Positions 52,969 through 53,394 of a stretch of 53,394 nt of DNA are shown one piece after another. Made by a program: the position numbers and the translations under genes. Numbering within the stretch: the stretch's first letter is position 1; each line of letters opens with the position of its first letter. The notes below the pieces were generated by a model. It did no database searches. It was not told the origin of the DNA and worked only from the letters and a program-made list of their open reading frames with translations. This DNA is from Verrucomicrobiota bacterium. Its GTDB lineage: Bacteria; Verrucomicrobiota; Verrucomicrobiia; Chthoniobacterales; Chthoniobacteraceae. The stretch covers positions 1 through 53,394 of the forward strand of contig QQND01000008.1 in assembly GCA_003402745.1 (NCBI GenBank), written 5' to 3'.

Positions 52969-53394
52969 TTAGCCTGATTTCGACTCCATGGACCAGACTC
53001 CGTCCCAATCGGGCTGGGGGCGTTCGAGAAGGATGGCGCAGCGGGAGAGGAGGATTTTGGAGGCCTTGTCGAGGGGGTTAAAAACGAGGGACTTTTCAAA
53101 AAAAGCGATAGCGCCCTTGAAATTCCCCGTCTCGTAGGCGCCCAGTCCGGAGGCGTAGGCGCCCAGCCATTCCTCTTCTTTTTCGGGAGAATGTGCGTAG
53201 AGAATTTCGTACAGTGAGGCTGGCGTGCTCTGGCCTTTGACCCGGATTTTGTCGATCAAGCGGGAGCGGTAGGACGTCTTGAGGGCGCGGTAGGTTTCGC
53301 TGCACACGAGTAATTGGGCGCCGTAATGGCTGGTGAGGCTCTCGATGCGGGCGGAGAGGTTCACGGAGTTGCCCATGACGGTGTAGTTCATGCG
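52969..53394 (-). CDS. Class III nucleotide cyclase, C-terminal part (5' end outside window)
   Basis: The frame enters from the window edge and is open throughout; 141 codons are seen. NYTVMGNSVNLSARIE is the conserved end of the class III cyclase domain, with the transition-state Asn and Arg of VNLSAR present. Thr in NYTVMG replaces the Asp that typifies class IIIa enzymes, as in bicarbonate-sensitive class IIIb adenylyl cyclases. The domain is followed by KIRVKGQSTPASLYEIL, then TPR-like helices (AYASGLGAYETGNFKGAIAFFEKSLVFNP). The catalytic metal-binding Asp residues and any sensor domain lie beyond the edge. Confidence 0.88.
   Translation of the reverse strand, partial: RMNYTVMGNSVNLSARIESLTSHYGAQLLVCSETYRALKTSYRSRLIDKIRVKGQSTPASLYEILYAHSPEKEEEWLGAYASGLGAYETGNFKGAIAFFEKSLVFNPLDKASKILLSRCAILLERPQPDWDGVWSMESKSG

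Overview
The window looks like a chromosome segment of a PVC-group bacterium, most probably a member of Verrucomicrobiota. The evidence is the density of families typical of that group: ThuA, 3-keto-disaccharide hydrolase (DUF1080), Gfo/Idh/MocA oxidoreductases (one Tat-exported), DUF1501, DUF1552, a DUF1592-type planctomycete cytochrome protein, three DUF4838 proteins and a CehA/McbA hydrolase. The phylum call is inference; no rRNA is present.

Layout. (1) 1-147: 5' part of a tmRNA gene, minus strand, tag ANDYEDLALAA. (2) 0.2-4.5 kb: minus-strand set Gfo/Idh -> TIM-barrel isomerase -> DUF1080 -> ThuA, resembling 3-keto-glycoside catabolism. (3) 4.9-19.8 kb: mostly housekeeping and hypothetical genes (rlmN, comM/yifB, CehA/McbA hydrolase, TPMT-like methyltransferase, DUF2267, opcA-zwf), with a collapsed sulfatase remnant at 16.0-16.3 kb. 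(4) 20.0-22.2 kb: one 734-residue reading frame joining a low-molecular-weight phosphatase, RpiB and GlyA. (5) 22.4-27.2 kb: lipoprotein containing a palindromic 24-bp repeat, enoyl-thioester reductase, C39-like protease, DUF1501. (6) 27.5-34.8 kb: minus-strand operon SGNH hydrolase -> DUF4838 -> TPR -> DUF4838, abutting a truncated secreted-protein start. (7) 35.1-37.8 kb: three genes with ATGA overlaps encoding a DHPS-like protein, a pteridine-reductase-like SDR and an EgtD-like methyltransferase. (8) 37.8-39.4 kb: psd and pssA, phosphatidylethanolamine synthesis. (9) 39.5-46.5 kb: Tat-exported Gfo/Idh, collapsed IS5-type transposase, third DUF4838 divergent from an M14 peptidase, a 5'-truncated TIM-barrel relic and a truncated ECF sigma factor. 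(10) 46.5-50.8 kb: DUF1592-type protein plus DUF1552 and a strong terminator. (11) 50.8-51.5 kb: repeat copy with a small inverted-repeat insertion. (12) 51.5-53.4 kb: triple CheW protein and the 3' end of a class III nucleotide cyclase.

The best candidate for an undescribed system is the DHPS-like / FolM-like SDR / EgtD-like operon (35138-37772). It looks pterin-related, but the DHPS-like protein lacks the usual SRK-type pABA-binding motif and the methyltransferase has no obvious role in folate synthesis. The phosphatase-RpiB-GlyA fusion is the second most striking item: it compresses into one protein a gene order known from Bacillus. Several small relics and repeats (sulfatase, IS5, TIM barrel, sigma factor, MITE-like insertion) point to repeated local deletion and insertion.
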